DNA of 64,000 nt. Source: Acanthopleura granulata (taxonomy: Eukaryota > Mollusca > Polyplacophora > Chitonida > Chitonidae). The stretch covers positions 7,112,759-7,176,758 of the forward strand of contig JABBOT010000080.1 of the NCBI GenBank assembly GCA_016165875.1, written 5' to 3'. The notes below the pieces were generated by a model. That model searched no databases, was not told the origin of the DNA, and saw only the letters and a program-made list of their open reading frames with translations. Position numbers and translations under genes: made by a program. This document shows, piece after piece, positions 55,565 to 64,000 of this stretch (position 1 is its first letter; each line of letters starts with the position of its first letter).

Positions 55565-56775
55565 CAGTTTCTGTTTCCAAAACAATAATGTTTTTGTTTA
55601 AAGGATCCTGTGGCAGCTTTAGGCTTCTAGAAAAAACGCAAGGTATTTGTGGTTGGTCTAATAAAATGTTTTCACAAGGTGTATTTTCTAGGTAAATTTG
55701 TATCTGGAGGCGATATCTTTAAAAGAAACGCGGACACGCCGAGGGGTTAACTGGTTGCGTGATTGGCAAAAAGTCGACCAAGTCTGATCATTGAGACCTC
55801 TGATGTACATTTTTTACTTGTAGGAAGTCCGAGTTTTCCCTCGAGGAATGATCGAGAACATTTTTAAGAGAGTCTGATTTTGGTAATTTTCCTGAAAGCA
55901 AAAAAGAAAAAAAAGTAATAATTATACGTATATGCCAAAAAATTAGGTGTCAATTTATCAATAGAAAAGCAATAAAACTTGGATCATTAGTCTAACCGTT
56001 AGATTAGTTTAATTTACTCAAGCGTGCTCGTATGGGAATGAAAAACAACTGCCAGGTTTAGATTAGGGTTAAGTGGGACATTGCTTCGTGTCTGTTAATG
56101 CCATGCCATGCACTAGAAACTCTACAAATACAGGAAAAAATAATGTACCTTATGAAAAGATCCTGAGATCTAGGAGATTTTAAAATTATTGTATTGCAAA
56201 ATCCCAGATATACTGAGCAGATTTACAAGCAAGTTTACATCTATCATAGATACAACCTGCCCATTAGCGTTATGGCAGGCTACGGTAAGATGAATTCAAA
56301 CCAGCTTTTGGATGAAAAAAAAAAGAAATCTTGAAACATAGAAGGATCGATGTTGAAATTTGATAAAAAGTTTTGACACACAAAGAGTAGTTACCGCGCT
56401 GCGACCAAACAGTAATGTGAAGTAATCATAGACACGGGAAATTGAACAATACGAAGGCAATCGTAAGCTCAGAATCAGATACCGGACTACGACTTAACCC
56501 TGAACTGGAATTCATCAATTCCTGGCAATTCTTGGATGACATATAGCATTTTATCTCATAAGAGTTAACCAACGAATGTCAAACTAGACGACAGAATTTA
56601 ACATAAAGTTACCTTGTGAAGTGAAGCATACATATCCCAGATGTTGAGCCCAGGAAACAGTCATGGAAAAGAAATTGAAAAGCTACTGCTCTTGATTTCT
56701 TTCTCATATATATCTTTCTTTTGGGATTGCAGTTTTCACAATTTTGTTGGGTTCATATCCCAATCTTAAATCAAG
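55565..56775. other. No recognisable feature
   Basis: AT-rich, with no shared repeats, RNA genes or credible ORFs. Confidence 0.45.
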
Positions 56776-56779
56776 ACCC

Positions 56780-57043
56780 GGGGCCTCCGTGGCTAAGTTG
56801 GTTAGCGCGCTAGCGCAGCGTGACGTAGAAGCCTCCCATCAATGCGGTCACTGTGAGTTCAAGTCCAGCTCATGCTGGCGTCCTCTCCTGCCGTACGTGG
56901 GAAGGTCTGCCAGCAATCTGCGAATGGTCGTGGGTTTCCCCCGGGCTCTGCCCGGTTTCTCTTATCATAATGCTGCCCGCCCTCTTTTCAGTGAAATATT
57001 CTTGTGTACGGCGTAAAACACAAATCAAATAAATAAATAAATC
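56780..57043 (+). mobile_element. SINE-A copy, full length (best tRNA-like head)
   Basis: GGGGCCTCCGTGGCTAAGTT, GGTTAGCGCGCTAGCGCAGC, GTCACTGTGAGTTCAAGTCC (A- and B-box-like elements), then the complete body and the AAATAAATAAATAAAT tail. Flanks AAATCAAGACC and AAATCAAAGACGG are a likely target duplication. This copy is the clearest guide to the family consensus. Confidence 0.93.
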
Positions 57044-57715
57044 AAAGACGGTGAGACAAAATACACAGTAAACTTTTGCTCAACATCCTTATACGGCGAC
57101 GGGACGTTTAGAACAGACCTTATGTCAGTATTCAGACAAATTCTCGAGCACAAAAATTAAAGTTGCTATCTTAGAGGTAATTGTAGCTATGTGAGGGCAT
57201 ACACTCATATGCCCAGATGTGACTGACCCAGACATGGCTACAACCGCCTGTGTGATTTACTTATTAGTCATTATTTCGTGAGGGCAGTAGACATTCTTAG
57301 TGCTGCTGAAGAGGGAGTCGTGCCCAAATTACATATTCGAACTTTTCTGACAGAAATCAATAAAGCAATTTCTCCATTGATATGTTTGTGGGGGTTGGTT
57401 TAAAAATATTTCTAATGCATCAGTATGCCTCAAAATGCTCATCAATGCCTTGAACAGGATATATTTGTTGTAATATTTTGACGGCTTCCCTTCTGAAGAC
57501 GACAGTGACAGAGGGCTTGCTGTCTGAAACAGCGCCGCCGAGAAACGCTATAACTGGAGATAACTTCACAAGAATAGATGGAGAATAGCCTTTGACGTAG
57601 TTGTGGATAAAACAGCTTAAAATGTATCACTAAGAATGCTTATACATATAGGTCCGCGTGTAAAATATAGCCGCCAATACTATCGACGGGTATAAATCAA
57701 AAGCTACAAAGCAAG
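57044..57715. other. No recognisable feature
   Basis: Unique sequence with no credible coding signal. Confidence 0.45.
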
Positions 57716-57716
57716 C

Positions 57717-58015
57717 TGAGGTGGCTTATGTTAATGGGAAGAGCATTTGCCTCGTACACCGCAGATCCGATACTCTCGCATCAAGTAGTAACTTAGGCGA
57801 TAACATTGGTGATGTTGGCACTTCATCACGTGGCTCTCGGCATAAACACAAGAAGGCCTGGTGACAGTGAAATGTGACTGGATGGAGCGTGGTGTCTGGT
57901 GTCTTCGGAATGGCGATTCAATGATAAAAATATGTCGGTACAGGCAACAATGAGACGCCGCGGCCATCTTGAATGCGCCGTTAGACCACAATAAAACAAA
58001 CAAACAAACAAAAGC
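57717..58015 (+). mobile_element. SINE-B-related copy with (ACAA)n tail
   Basis: A tRNA-like head (GGTGGCTTATGTTAATGGGA, AGAGCATTTGCCTCGTACAC) is followed by GTGGTGTCTGGTGTCTTCGG, the SINE-B core phrase. It ends CACAATAAAACAAACAAACA. The tail differs from SINE-B at 17692, so it may be a subfamily. Confidence 0.75.
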
Positions 58016-58049
58016 AAAAAACCACGATAATTGCTGATGTATATGCACC

Positions 58050-58190
58050 CATAAAAGACTACGACAAGGAAAATAAAAAGCAGAGCAGCGACAACAATTT
58101 GATACAAATGGCCACACATTACCAGTGAAGTCATGCCTCTTGTCGATTTATCTCAGTTTTATTCTAACTGTTCATGTACGATTAAATAAT
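58050..58190 (+). repeat. rep-8 dispersed tail, copy 5
   Basis: ATAAAAGACTACGACAAGGA, GCAGAGCAGCGACAAC, CATGCCTCTTGTCGATTTAT and TTTTATTCTAACTGTTCATG. Confidence 0.65.
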
Positions 58191-58279
58191 GTGTTGTTAA
58201 TAAACAAGCACATAAAAAAATAAAGGGACCAGGCGTCGTGGTTGCTTAATCAACAGACAAAATTCCGGTTTACTCACGA

Positions 58280-58410
58280 ATACAATATAAAAGACTACAT
58301 CCCGGAGAAAAGAGCAGCGGCGACAGTGTGAGAGTTCACCTCTTGTCAGTTTATCTCGGTTAGACTTTTATTCTAACTATTCATGGAAATTCGAAAGAAA
58401 TAACAGGCAC
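58280..58410 (+). repeat. rep-8 dispersed tail, copy 6
   Basis: ATAAAAGACTACATCCCGGA, GAGCAGCGGCGACAGTGTG, CACCTCTTGTCAGTTTATCT and TTTTATTCTAACTATTCATG. It forms a direct pair with the copy 230 bp upstream. Confidence 0.65.
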
Positions 58411-58414
58411 CAAT

Positions 58415-59635
58415 GTTTAACCAGAATTAGAAGCAAATTGCAGTAATGTTAATTGCAATTCATTAGTCTTCATGCGGCTATAAGTACTCAAAATACAGTA
58501 TTGTCATCCTCTTGTAGCATACAAGAACGTATTTTCCATCTATACCCTCATACATGCTTTCAATCACCTTAGTCTAGCTAGCTAGACCAATTTACAAACC
58601 AGACATCTTTAGTCAAAATTAGCATTAGAATTTCTTTCGACCCCCAACTCAGACCCCAAACACTTGTGGCACTGCCTGGTCTCAAGAAGGCATCGTTGTG
58701 GCCCTACCGCAATAACTTTGAAAGCAAGTAAATTGCGAAATCGACCAACGATGACCAGCTTCTAATCTTTTCACCTTGTCTGACCGCATTGATCCCGATG
58801 ACATGATCCGCTGAGATCTTGTCTAGCTTATTCGCTGACAGGTCAAATCAACATCGTGCACCCGTGGATGGCTGGAATAAATTAACTTTGTCTTTCAGGA
58901 AGAGCACAGAAATCTTTGCTGACACAGCCAACAGACTTCAAACTACTGTGACAAGTCACCCCATATATTAACAGTAATATATCACTTCTGAAAACTTAGG
59001 TGGCGTGTTTATTCATAAGATCATAAACAGTATGTTGCGTAAATTAAAGAGATCTGTTTTTCACAGACTACATATGACATGTTTGCAAACTAAACATTTT
59101 AATATGTTTTGATATTTCCCCCTCATATTTATTGAACTAGTCATTATCGAAAATAAACACGCTTCCTCATTTCATCTCCTGCACATATACAGTTTACATA
59201 CTTTGCTAAACGCAATGGATGTTAAAGAATGTACTAATGTTCCCATTGATAAAATTTTCACACTAAAAAAGCTTTCTTTTAATTGGGTACTGATTGTATG
59301 CAAGACGATATGTGTTCGATTTCCTGTCCACTCCAGGAATGTTTCAATTTCCTCTTTGGATAAGAGCCATTATCCTGAATCATAAAGACACTTAAAGTAG
59401 CCCACTCCAGGGAATTATTGATTTTATTGACCTTGGTACATGTAGCGATCCGCAGCTTTTCATAACCCTGAATGATAAGTGGACTCACGTGGTACCGTTA
59501 TTCAAAGACTTACAGAAAGGCTCTCATTGAGACGGTGCTATAAATATGGCGCCTTTGGAATCAGCCTGACAGAAGACATCATCGTGATGTGATCGAAATA
59601 CAGCTAAAAGCGACGAAATACCCTAATCAAGAAGA
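58415..59635. other. No recognisable feature; one TATA-like motif
   Basis: No shared repeats. GCTATAAATATGGCGCC near 59537-59553 is TATA-like, but nothing else supports a promoter. Confidence 0.4.
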
Positions 59636-60207
59636 CAAACAAATCCATTTCCATGAGGCAATGGGAGATTAAAGACATATCTGTGTAGTGGTCAGAGCGA
59701 ATCAGTGCTCCCGTGTGGCGTAATGGTCCAGGGAACTCTCACCAGTGTGAAGTTGGAGTTCATGTCCAGCTCATGCTGGCTCCCTCTCCGGTCGCACGTT
59801 GGAATGTCTGCCACCAACCGGGTTTCCAATAGCCGCACGAATAACTTGTTTAAGTGGCATTTAGAAGTTGGGATGGAAGTACACTAGAACATGTCTTTCC
59901 TATGGATATACACGAATGTTGATCAGCTGATCTAATAATGCACAGTCGTGCCAAGCAGAAAGGAGACACACTGACTTTTTGTATTAAACAGGAGGTCCAA
60001 GAGATCTGTAACTATCGGCTGCAGAACATTATGTTCTGAACGATGTTATTTTGCCCTAATCTGCGTAAAACTAGTTTGTAAAGGGATGCTTCAAAACAAA
60101 CACGCTCTGTTCCTACTCCAATATGGACGACAGAATCAAACTATTTCGGCGCACATCTTGCCTTCATTTTGAAGGGTTGATCGCCATTTCTGGCTGCCGT
60201 ACTCTCC

Positions 60208-60264
60208 GTCACGTGACCCTGAACTTCCGGTTAGCAACGTCATAAGCTGACAAGTTATAAATAG
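60208..60264 (+). promoter_or_regulatory. Dense promoter-like motif cluster with TATA box
   Basis: In order: palindromic E-box GTCACGTGAC (60208-60217), ETS site ACTTCCGG (60223-60230), CRE half site AACGTCA (60236-60242) and TATAAATAG (60256-60264). This is the order and spacing of a compact RNA polymerase II promoter directed to the plus strand, with a start expected near 60287. A YY1-like AAAATGGC lies at 60401 and a second CACGTG at 60499. The motif identities are established; promoter activity is inferred. No plus-strand coding exon of note follows. Confidence 0.45.
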
Positions 60265-60337
60265 ATCGAGCGTTACACAGTGCTTCATGCCTATTCAGTT
60301 CATCCCGACAAAAAAGGCTAAAAATAACATCCCTCAC

Positions 60338-60529
60338 TTATTTTGATTTGTTGATTGGGCGATGGACAGAAAATCTTTTGGCTTGGACCCATGCTGTGCC
60401 AAAATGGCAGTCGTACTTCCCACTCGACATACTCTGAGGTTTCTCCCGTACTGTGTGTGACCCTTGGCCAAAGGTCGGGGAAGCCAAATAAACAGAATCA
60501 CGTGTGGCAAAGACCTGGCGTCCAAACAT
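60338..60529 (-). CDS. 63-codon ORF of unknown function
   Basis: Starts MFGRQVFATRDSVYLASPTF and ends in a Lys/Ser tail before TAA; an in-frame stop lies upstream at 60560-60562. Codon choice is less AT-biased than in the surrounding frames, and the residues look protein-like (Gly, Ser, aromatic mix). No signal peptide, membrane segment or known domain is evident. It lies opposite and downstream of the plus-strand promoter-like cluster, which would not drive it. It could be an exon fragment carried by the 1.2-kb insertion, or chance. Confidence 0.22.
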   Translation of the reverse strand: MFGRQVFATRDSVYLASPTFGQGSHTVREKPQSMSSGKYDCHFGTAWVQAKRFSVHRPINKSK

Positions 60530-60726
60530 GGCGTTCCGTATAAACACCACCGCCTTACTCTACCCGTTAATCGGAACAGAAAACTGAAGGTACAGTTGTA
60601 TGCACATATGATTTATCTGTTCATCGACGCATAAATCTACCAGGTCAGGGTTTCATTTAAGGTTTAATGCTTAAGATTTCAGAACGCTATTGGGGTTGAA
60701 CAGCGGCTTCATCCGGGATCATACCA

Positions 60727-60949
60727 GGCCCCGGGACCACAAAGCTAACTCAGACTTAGGTCATAATTTCAAATCGCTTTAAAATTGTTTTTTTTTCGTA
60801 CGTAACAGACTCAAAATTTTGCTTGGCAACGTAAATTCACGTTAAGTTATTGTGAAACAAATTTCAGCTAAAATAAGAGAAAGGAGCATGCCAAGTTTAA
60901 TGACTGAAGTTTTGACTTAAGCCTAAGATCGCTTCGTGATCCCGGGGCC
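60727..60949. mobile_element. MITE with GGCCCCGGGA ends
   Basis: GGCCCCGGGACCACAAAGCT at 60727 is mirrored by GCTTCGTGATCCCGGGGCC at 60931-60949. Similarity continues inward (ACTTAGGTC against GACTTAAGCCTAAG), so the inverted ends are about 35 bp with mismatches. The element is 223 bp with no coding capacity, nested inside the 1.2-kb block. Confidence 0.78.
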
Positions 60950-61215
60950 AGGAGTGCGCGAAGCTGACCTCGCAGAACGGTACGGTACGTACGTTGTTAA
61001 ATCTAGTGTCAGCTTCACTCGTGGAGCTAGGTTTCTCGGGCTCTGCTCGGTTTCCTCCCTCCGTAATGTTGGCCGTCGTCGTATAAGTGAAATACTCTTA
61101 CACTTTTACTGCGGCGTGAAACACAAATCAGATAAATAAACACGTGTCGTGGTTTAAAGTTAATTGCTGAAATGTTTGACTTGTGCTTGGTTTGTGTATT
61201 GAGATCATAAACTGC

Positions 61216-61975
61216 CTAGGGTTAGTCTTAATGATCGCTTCAGGTTAAGATTCTTTTTGTCAAAACAGCGGATTTGACACGTATGTTGATTTTCTGATCT
61301 CCCTGTACTCCGTCTTGGTATACGATTGTAGAATAATCCCTTATAAGATGTACAAAGAAAGTAAATGTTTGGAAACTACAAACTTAGTAATATGCCATGA
61401 CTGACGATCAGTCATATTTTATTCATCATTTCTCTATGGAAGGAAAGACAAATGGCTATCTTAAAATAAAATTATAGGAAGAAAAAATCAAGAAGGGTGG
61501 CACTCAAATTGGTTTCTTTCTTCATTACATGGCTTGCTGGCATCTGGGATGTGTATGATTTACTTCAAAGAAAGAGTAGGTGAAAGTGTCTCGTCCTGTT
61601 TGACTGGCTGGTAAATTTGATGAGATAAAATGCTACAGGTCATCCATGTTAAAATTGGCCTGGAATGATGGATTTGTGGATTCCATATCGCGATCAAGAT
61701 ATATTTGGCTCTGTGGGGACAATTACTTTAACATTGATTAATTCCACATAAGTATGATTACGTGGCGTAGTTGTGAAAGCCAGTTTGATGGAATTTTTGC
61801 ACTGATTCCTCACACTTATGTGGTCTTCGCGACTTTGCTTTTTTTACCTAAAAGATGATCTTGCAACTTATCTTACCATAGCCCAATAGCCAGACTGCAG
61901 ACAATGTTACCTGATCTGAAACAGCCCTAGTTAACCATGATCTAAGGTTGTCATTGACACTACCAGCCTATAGGT
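61216..61975. other. No recognisable feature
   Basis: Unique sequence with no coding signal. Confidence 0.4.
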
Positions 61976-61979
61976 CCAT

Positions 61980-63250
61980 TTTATACTGTTTTTCATTAAT
62001 CAACTACCACCTAATTTTGAGGCGTAGAGATTGTTCAGAAAGATACCAAAATGGGATCGCCCACAGATACAATTTGCTTGATAATGCTTCGAGAGGAAAC
62101 TCGCTCTGCTGGAATGGTCATCTTTGAGCATTTTTTGTTTGAATGGAAAAGGTACATCAGAGGTTCCATTACCAGCCTTGGCAGATGTTTTTGCTAACAA
62201 ATGATCCCGTTGACCCTTGCGGCGTTTTCGGATTCTATCCGAACTATCGCCTTTTGCGAGAGTTTGACCTAGACAATACTTCTTGAAAGAATTTTGTGTT
62301 CGACCAGCCACAAGCATGTTGTGCTTTTTTCAAACAGATTAAAGTTGACACAGATTACTTTAAAGAAAAGAATTATTTCTTGTGCTTTCGCCAGAACCGT
62401 GTAAGTAAACTCTGCAAAACCACGGGATTTCTAATATAGCCAGTGTAGACTTAACTGGGTATTATTTGTCCAAACCGTTCTCGACAGATGAAATTTGTTT
62501 TGCGCCTTAAGGATTTTCTGTTTGCTTATTTTCAGTTTCTTATTTTACAATAGCCACTGCTGATATGCTTGCGAGTAGAATTTTAGAACTGTGACACAAG
62601 AAAGTCTGGCTCGGGATTTACCGTGTCTCAGTGGGTTCCTTGTAGAGTTTAGGATTTGGAAGGATGCCATGGTTGTGTATGTGTCGCCGTTTTATATCAA
62701 CTGTCAAGAAGATGACATTGTAGAGATATCAAACGGAAACGCATTTCACAAAATGACTTTTTAATATCTACTTTTGTTTTGGTTTATCCGCAAGCCATGA
62801 TGAAAGCTCCTGAAATAAGAAGCTAAGTGAAATTGATCAGAAATAGTCGGCAGACTTTTCGATAATCCATTAATACCTGGCAAGAATCGGATGTTTTTGA
62901 CACAAAAAGTTTTGACATCTCAGAGAACTCCAGTCAAGCAGATTTATCCGCTGGGAAAAAGTAAATTTAGCGGCAAATTTCATCACAACAACTGACAGTA
63001 GCCACATGTTTGCTGTGGAATCTTTAATAATGACTTTGAAAGAATTTGATCTGAGCCCTAAAGTTTGGTTGCACACCCCCTGAGTCCAAAACTGGATTGG
63101 CCATTTTAACATGTCTGCTGATTAGTGCGACTGACTCTACTCGCTTCAGGAGTCAAATGGCTAGTTCTGACAGCAAAACTACCTCGTACACTACTGACAA
63201 TGAATGGACTAGAGAATCATCCGTCTTGGAAGAGTGTCAAAGAAATAATG
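61980..63250 (-). repeat. rep-6 dispersed repeat, copy 3
   Basis: The minus strand carries TTTGACTCCTGAAGCGAGTA, CACTAATCAGCAGACATGTT, AAAATGGCCAATCCAGTTTT, GATGAAATTTGCCGCTAAAT, TGTGTCACAGTTCTAAAA and CTCAAAATTAGGTGGTAG, all in rep-6 order. A 105-codon minus frame (62000-62317) with a basic stretch IRKRRKGQRD lies at its end; no family is recognised. Confidence 0.7.
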
Positions 63251-63489
63251 CCTGGTGTCTAAAAATGTCTAATTTAGTGAAAGAAAATTCCATCACTGAC
63301 TTCTAACGTTGATTGTCCGAATGTAATAACTAGCATACTTTTGTTACCGTTAATAATATTGGTTGTGGTATTGCAATGAATCTCCGTAGACTTAAAATAA
63401 AATACAGAGGTATTTTTCCATTCAATCGCTAGGGCACAAGAAGTGCGTGTTCACACCCTTGTTGGAAAAGGAATTTGTTGGTCCCCCCA

Positions 63490-63620
63490 CCCCCGATCGA
63501 TCTGTCCGTGGGGCCTTGGTAGCAACAAGCGTGCACCCCGGTTTCTTCACCAAGATGCTGACTGCCATTGAATTAGTGAACCATTGTAAAGTGTGGCATT
63601 AATCAACTATTGTGAATGAA
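63490..63620 (+). mobile_element. Decayed SINE tail
   Basis: GCACCCCGGTTTCTTCACCA, AAGATGCTGACTGCCATTGA and GTGTGGCATTAATCAAC follow the order of the AGTGAAATATT..GGCGTTAA tail module of a non-SINE-A family. Confidence 0.4.
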
Positions 63621-63673
63621 TAAATACACACAGATATTTAAACTAAAAGCCTTGGTTATAATGACCAATCACA

Positions 63674-63872
63674 AGGAGCCGCGGGAGTTAGCTCGCTAGT
63701 GCAGCGTAATGACTCGGGTGCCTGTTAGTAATGCGATCGCTGTGAGTTCAAACCCAGCTCACGTTGGCTTCTTTCCAGTCGCACATGTTTGGGTTCGCCA
63801 GCAAACTGATGATGGTCGTCGGTTTTCTGCTGGCTGCCCGGTTTCCTCCCACCATAATGCTCCCCGCCGTCG
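63674..63872 (+). mobile_element. SINE-A copy, 3' truncated
   Basis: GGAGCCGCGGGAGTTAGCTC, GTGAGTTCAAACCCAGCTCA, GGTTTCCTCCCACCATAATG to GCCGTCG. It then breaks into unrelated sequence before the GTGAAATATTCTTG block. Confidence 0.85.
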
Positions 63873-63892
63873 CGGACAAAAGGGTAGACTTC

Positions 63893-63996
63893 CTCAGGGC
63901 AATGTGAGATTAAAGACATGTCCATCTAATGGTTTAAAGTTGACTGATGAAGATTCTTGTTTCATGCTGCGGTTTGAGTATCATAAATCATCTCGA
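63893..63996 (+). repeat. rep-9 copy without the nested insertions
   Basis: CAGGGCAATGTGAGATTAAA, GACATGTCCATCTAATGGTT, TAAAGTTGACTGATGAAGAT and GAGTATCATAAATC are contiguous. They match the two halves that flank the nested block at 59.69-61.15 kb. Confidence 0.7.
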
Positions 63997-64000
63997 GAGT

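Larger units (their letters stand above)
59828..61029. mobile_element. 1.2-kb inserted block with TAGC..CACGA inverted ends
   Basis: Inserted within SINE-A between GGTTTCC (59821-59827) and GGTTTCT (61030-61036), a probable 6-7 bp target duplication. The ends TAGCCGCACGA (59830-59840) and, on the other strand, TAGCTCCACGA (61019-61029) are short terminal inverted repeats. The interior carries a promoter-like cluster, a 63-codon minus ORF and a MITE. It may be a non-autonomous DNA transposon that captured host DNA, but no transposase is seen. Confidence 0.55.
59693..61143 (+). mobile_element. SINE-A copy split into two parts by a 1.2-kb block
   Basis: The 5' part (59703-59827) ends CCACCAACCGGGTTTCC. 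The 3' part (61030-61139) starts GGTTTCTCGGGCTCTGCTCG and runs to the AAACACAAATCAGATAAATA tail. The two parts are contiguous in SINE-A coordinates. Target duplications GTGTAGTGGT (59683-59692) and GTGTCGTGGT (61144-61153) bound the whole. Confidence 0.75.
59640..61215 (+). repeat. rep-9 host repeat, split by nested insertions
   Basis: The left piece GAGGCAATGGGAGATTAAAG and ACATATCTGTGTAGTGGT (59655-59692) joins the right piece TTTAAAGTTAATTGCTGAAA (61154 onward). In the copy at 63893-63996 the same two pieces are contiguous, so everything between them was inserted. Confidence 0.7.

Noticed and set aside
57731..58134. Two overlapping minus frames of 102-128 codons
   Set aside because: They lie antisense to a SINE-B-related element with an (ACAA)n tail; the apparent hydrophobic protein is the SINE read backwards.

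Overview
This window looks like non-coding DNA from an invertebrate animal, most likely a mollusc (bivalve or gastropod). No open frame exceeds about 145 codons, no conserved protein domain runs through a complete gene, and the sequence is AT-rich with many simple repeats. It holds about 20 copies or fragments of a tRNA-headed SINE (here SINE-A) with an AATAAATA tail, and a second tRNA-headed SINE (SINE-B) whose body contains TGTCATGTCTGGTGTCTTCGG. From memory both resemble molluscan SINEs, but this was not checked against a database. Only three protein-level candidates are worth naming: a fossil Tc1/mariner transposase fragment (8262-8490, minus), a small Ser/Glu-rich ORF with promoter-like sites upstream (29530-29787, plus), and a 63-codon ORF near a promoter-like cluster (60338-60529, minus).

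Most of the window is old dispersed repeats, which I compared with one another by eye. 0-20 kb: SINE-A copies, a ~950-bp solo LTR with a 4-bp target duplication (2906-3853), and copies of rep-1, rep-2, rep-4 and rep-5, two of them broken by later SINE insertions. 20-31 kb: sparse; rep-8 tails, short palindromic arrays, a 132-bp MITE, and the 29.5-kb ORF. 31-40 kb: SINE-A, a GACGTTCCAGTGAGG-type minisatellite, rep-1 joined to a truncated LTR copy, then rep-2/rep-3/rep-1. 40.4-53.1 kb: a large imperfect inverted duplication, whose left arm alone gained a solo LTR, a SINE-A and a 24-bp minisatellite; a separate foldback element lies between the arms. 53-64 kb: three copies of rep-6, further SINEs, and a nest of insertions at 59.68-61.15 kb.

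The best-supported results are insertion histories read from paralogous empty sites. (i) The LTR at 41661-42614 is flanked by GTGT on both sides, and the matching place in the right arm (about 51905) is uninterrupted. (ii) SINE-B at 17692-18030 splits a rep-4 copy between CACAACAG and CACAGCAG. (iii) At 59.68-61.15 kb a host repeat holds a SINE-A (target duplication GTGTAGTGGT/GTGTCGTGGT). That SINE-A is split by a 1.2-kb block with TAGC..CACGA inverted ends, and the block carries promoter-like motifs and a MITE. The copy at 63.89-64.0 kb lacks this whole nest.

Limits: repeat boundaries are by-eye alignments, good to roughly 10-50 bp unless target duplications fix them. Family names rep-1 to rep-9 and SINE-A to SINE-C are local labels. 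No identity values were computed.
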